From the NCBI GenBank assembly GCA_905250115.1, contig CAJNOI010000049.1:130617-194616 (forward strand): DNA of 64,000 bases, given 5' to 3'. Positions 59,702 to 64,000 of this stretch are shown here, one piece after another (within the stretch, counting starts at the first letter, position 1; each line of letters begins with the position of its first letter). Under the pieces are notes generated by a model that had not been told where the DNA came from, made no database searches, and saw only the letters and a list, made by a program, of their open reading frames with translations. Source of the DNA: Adineta steineri. Its lineage: Eukaryota > Rotifera > Eurotatoria > Adinetida > Adinetidae. The position numbers and the translations under genes were made by a program.

Positions 59702-60042
59702 CCATTCTTTTTGCTTCTACAGAATATTGTGCGTTTTTTTTTGTTCTGTATTCGAAAAGAATGTCGGGAACAGACGGTCAATATCAATCAAAATTCTTTC
59801 GGATAGTTTCTAGCAGTCTTAAACTAAACTATTGATTTAATTAATAATATTTTATCAACTTTATAAAACTTTTATTTTTTTACAAACCGAAAAAAATTAA
59901 CAAAAAAATTACCTTTCTTTGTTCTTTGATTGGAAGATTCAACACATAAAATTAACCAATACAACTCTGTTGCGATATTTCATGGATATCTTAACGTATT
60001 TCGTTCATTTATTCCATTTGTTTTAAATCTTTTACTTACAAA
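59702..60042. other. 5' flank of POLR1B
   Basis: About 340 bp between the tRNA gene and the POLR1B start codon; no specific element recognised. Confidence 0.4.
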
Positions 60043-63000
60043 ATGGGTAAAAAGAAACGAGAGGATAATACAACGACAACATCATCATCATCTTCTACTC
60101 GTGAACAAGATGAAACATTCAAATATCTAACCAAAACATTCAATCGTAAAGATGGACCTATTCCGGTTTAGAAATTTTATTGATAATTATTCTTAATGTA
60201 TCTTATTGATTTCTTTTTTTCTATTAAAGGCAATGTGCGATATTACTCGACCACATGTTGATTCATTTAATTGGATGCTTAAAGAAGGTTTAATGAAAGC
60301 CGCTGGTGTAAGATTAAAACAAAAATTAAATATTTATTATTAATTTTGAATCTTTCATTTACAGGCTATCTTACCATTAGAATTTGAAACAAATACAAAA
60401 TTACGAGTTAAATTAAAATTCATTGTTAGTTGGTTATTTTATTATTCTTTATAATTTTCTGATTTAAATTTATTTTTTTGTAGAGTTTAGAAATTGCTCG
60501 ACCTAAAGCAAAAGTTATTGCTGGTGCTAATCGACACAGTCATTATGTTTATCCTGCTGAAGCTCGTATGGGTAAAAGTACTTATTCAGGAACATTACAT
60601 GCTCGTATTAATGCCGAAGTTTTTGATCAAAATGCTAAATTAATTGGACGTGAATCCTATGATCGAAATCTTGGTTCAATACCTGTTATGGTTCGAGTAT
60701 GTCTTTATCAATCTCGCTAATTCTTTTCTTTTAAAAAATTAGTATCTTGTTTTTTTATTTAGAGTGATGCATGTAATTTAGTAAATATGAATACAGCAGA
60801 ATTATGTTCAAAATATGAAGAACCAAATGAAAATGGTGGTTATTTTATAGTTAAAGGATATGAACGTATTTTACGTTTATTAACAATGACAAGAAGAAAT
60901 TATGTTAGTCGAAAATCTAAAAGAAAAATACTAAAATTACTTTATTTTTATTTGTAGCCAATAGCAATGTCTCGTGGACGATGGCGTCAACGTGGTCCAG
61001 GATTTACAGATTGTGGTCTTCAAATTCGATGTTTATCAGATGATCAACGTGGCATTGTAAGTTTGATATCTTCATGTTAAATCATTGTATAAACCAACAT
61101 ATTTTATTTTCATAGGAAAATACACTTCATTATTTGGATACTGGTGCTATAACATTAGCTTTTATGTTTCGTAAAGAAATGTATTTTATTCCTGTTATTA
61201 TGATACTTAAAGTAAGATATTTTATCAATCTTAAATCTAAATACAATTAAGAATTTTGTAGATGTTAGCTGATGATAATACATCTGATAGAGAAATTCAT
61301 GCAAATTTAATGCGTGGTACTTATAAAAATAATAGTGCATTTGACAGGTAAAGTTTAAAAACTAAAAGAAACTAAAATAAGTATTATTTTCTATTAGTAA
61401 TATTAAATATATGCTTCGACAATTACAAAAAACGTTTTGGTGTGAAAAACCATTGATAACACGTCAATCCATAATTGATTATGTTGGTTCACATTTTCGT
61501 ACACGCCTTCAACGACCACCATGGCATACAAATGCTGATGTTGCTCGCTATTTACTTGATAATTATATATTAATACATCTAAAAAATGATAAAGCAAAAT
61601 TTAATATGTTAATGTTTGTATTAATTTTCTTATTTAATAGTGAAAAAAAAGAACACTGAATTTTATTTAGATTTATGATACGTAAACTTTTTTCATATGT
61701 ACGTGATGAATGTAAAGCTGAAGATCAAGATGCACCATCTATGCATGAAATACTTTTACCTGGACATGTTTATTTAGCATTACTTTCAGTAAAAATTCTT
61801 TTAATAACAAAAAAAGAAAAGAATTATTTACTTTTTTTTATAGGAACGATTAGAAACATGGTTATTATCATTACGTGAAACATTTTTAAAATTAAATAAA
61901 AGTAATAAAACATCGAATGATGCATCGATAACTACAAGTGCGTAAGTGTGTTTAATTATTTAGAATCATAGTTGTGTTTTGTTTTTGTTTTGATATTTAT
62001 TTGTAGAACTTCGAGTAGCAATGGATACAATTGATAAGGAACAGATAGCAAAAGCTTTTGAACATTTTCTAGCTACGGGTAATCTTAATTCAAAAACAAA
62101 TCTTGGTTTAAGACAGGTAATAATTGAATTATTATATCGAAATCGATATAATTTTTATTTTAAGACAAGTGGTTTTTCAATTATTGCTGAACGTTTAAAT
62201 ATTCTTCGATTTATATCACATTTTCGTTCTGTTCATCGTGGTGATGCATTTACGGAAACAAAAACAACATCAGTTAGAAAATTACTTCCTGAAGCATGGG
62301 GTTTTCTATGTGCTGTTCATACACCTGATGGTTCTCTATGTGGTTTACTGAATCATCTATGTATGACATGTCAAGTAACACAGGAAACAGCAACGAATGC
62401 ATCATTAGATGCTCTTGTTGATACATTACTTTCATATGGTATGCGACGAATACCACCACTTGATATTGATTGTTATGATGTTATTCTTGATGGACAAATT
62501 GTTGGGTAATTTGTTTGAATTGTTCGTATTTTTTTTTAAATATATATACTTTATATAGATTTATTGATGATACTCGAGCATCCTTAGTTGCAGCACAACT
62601 TCGTTTTGATAAAGCAACAGGAAATCGTCGTCGTTCTGGAATATCAGAACATTTAGAAATTGTTTTAATTCCAAAAGAAACTCATGGTTTATATACACTC
62701 TATCCAGGTTTATTTCTTTTTTCAACACCAGCTCGATTGATTCGACCAGTAATGAATTTAATAACAAAAACAACTGAATATATTGGTACATTTGAACAAG
62801 TTTATCTTGGTATTTGTATAACTCATGATGAATTCGTACCAGGAGTATAAACATTCTATTATTTATATTTGTTTTTTTTATAAATTTATTCTTACTTTTT
62901 TTAGCATACAACTCATCAAGAATTAACACAATATAATTTTCTATCTATAACAGCTAGTTTAACACCATTTAGTGAATATAATCAATCACCACGTAATATG

Positions 63001-64000
63001 TACCAATGTCAGATGGGTAAACAAACAATGGGTACACCTACATTAGCATATAGAAAACGAAATGATAATAAATTATATTATATTACAACACCACAAGCTC
63101 CATTAATACGAACACGTGTTTATAATCAATTTGCACTTGATGATTATGCAATGGGTACAAATGCAATTGTTGCTGTACTTTCTTACACAGTAAATAAATA
63201 TAATCATATTTTAAAAGTATATAAATTATTTTATTTATATAGGGATATGATATGGAAGATGCTATGGTTATAAATAAAAGTTCTGTTGAACGAGGTTTTG
63301 CTCATGGTGCTATATATTCATCTGAAGTAAGAATTGCATTTTTCGAATAGAATTAAATATGAACTATGACTTTTTTTTTATAGCTGATTGATCTACAAGA
63401 ATTAGTGACTGATAAAATTGATCAAGGAAAACATCCACTTGTTTTTTGTAAATATGACATTTATAATTAAATAATAGAAATATATTAAAATATTCTTTTT
63501 TCTTATAGCGTTAGATACAAAAAATCCTAATTGGCGTCATTTAGATCTCGATGGTTTACCTGTTATTGGTTCAACTGTTCAACCAGATGAAGTTCTTTGT
63601 TGTTATTTAAATACATTAACACAAGAATATAAAACAATAAAATATCATAAAAAAGAACCAGCACATATCATGTCAGTTACACTCGTTGGTGATGAAGATG
63701 CAAAATTACCTAAATCAAAAGCATGGATTATGTATCGTATTATGGTAAAATCTTTGAATTCATTTATAAAGAAAAACGATAAGAAATAACTAAATACTAT
63801 CTTAAAGATCTCAGTAAAATAATAAATAATACAATAAGTAATGCTAAAGTCCATATAGACATATATTATAGTGTGAAACAATTTTATGAATGATCTGTTT
63901 AGCTTATAACTAAATTTTTTTTAATATTTATTTGTTTTTAGCGTACACCTATCATTGGTGATAAATTTTCATCACGCCATGGTCAAAAAGGTGTTTGTTC
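60043..64000 (+). CDS. POLR1B: RNA polymerase I second-largest subunit (RPA2/RPA135), cut by the right edge
   Basis: At least fourteen exons starting [18 protein letters not shown]; the window ends before the C-terminus. The order follows POLR1[170 protein letters not shown], and at the edge [25 protein letters not shown] and the ATGNL segment match the pol I form and not RPB2 or RPC2. The subunit forms half of the active centre of the polymerase that makes rRNA in the nucleolus. The N-terminal Lys/Thr/Ser extension is lineage-specific. Introns are ~45-70 nt apart from one of ~190 nt near 63745. Confidence 0.94.

Noticed and set aside
1-64000. CRISPR arrays, bacterial operons or riboswitches
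   Set aside because: No regularly spaced repeats, and the spliced genes show nuclear eukaryotic DNA.

Overview
The window reads as nuclear DNA of an AT-rich invertebrate animal, most likely a bdelloid rotifer (inference). Genes are dense and on both strands, most introns are 45-65 nt (GTAAGT...TTTAG), and the gene set is animal: axonemal dynein light chain DNAL4, a retinoid X receptor, an intermediate filament protein with a lamin tail, MOCOS, XDH and POLR1B. Two traits point to bdelloids: a eukaryotic RNA-dependent RNA polymerase and an intronless bacterial-type deoxyribose-phosphate aldolase. Several different short inverted-repeat DNA transposons (hAT-, mariner- and piggyBac-like) sit in introns and spacers. 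A run of 100 Ns (27364-27463) is an assembly gap.

Layout. 1-180 (-): start of an unknown gene. 1819-6431 (-): a 987-residue protein made of two fused, catalytically dead pogo/Tigger-type transposase units, with MITEs in two introns. 6716-7256 (+): DNAL4, divergent from it. 7914-8243 (+): BAF-like protein. 8434-10272 (+): EGF-trypsin protein. 10780-12556 (-): RXR. 12690-13358 (-): DeoC. After a 3.1 kb spacer, 16469-19033 (+) MOCOS and 20705-25287 (+) XDH. 25.3-30.0 kb is disturbed: a gene remnant, a PHM-like gene cut by the gap, a piggyBac-type MITE, a hAT-type MITE and partly duplicated exons. 30553-37749 (-): a 16-exon RdRP of 1767 aa. 38.1-42.2 kb: an unknown multi-exon gene between two ~365 bp direct repeats, plus a hAT-type MITE with a perfect 8 bp target duplication. 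42217-44207 (-): intermediate filament protein. 45.1-50.4 kb (+): five small genes. 50965 and 59620 (+): two identical tRNA-Ser(GCT) genes. 52.7-53.7 kb (-): partial unknown gene. 55034-56893 (+): type I membrane protein. 57305-58207 (+): unknown 208-residue protein. 60043 to the right edge (+): POLR1B.

How the genes relate. MOCOS sulfurates the molybdenum cofactor that XDH needs, so these same-strand neighbours form an enzyme-activator pair in purine breakdown; DeoC, also in nucleotide breakdown, lies 3 kb away. RdRP belongs to small-RNA amplification and transposon silencing, which fits a region rich in MITEs. The fused double transposase keeps HTH and CENP-B-like parts but no complete catalytic triad, so a DNA-binding role is likelier than transposition. 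Exon joins were worked out by eye from frame and splice signals; the total reading frame closes exactly for the dead transposase gene, DNAL4, trypsin, RXR, MOCOS, XDH, RdRP, the filament gene, and the genes at 49960, 55034 and 57305.
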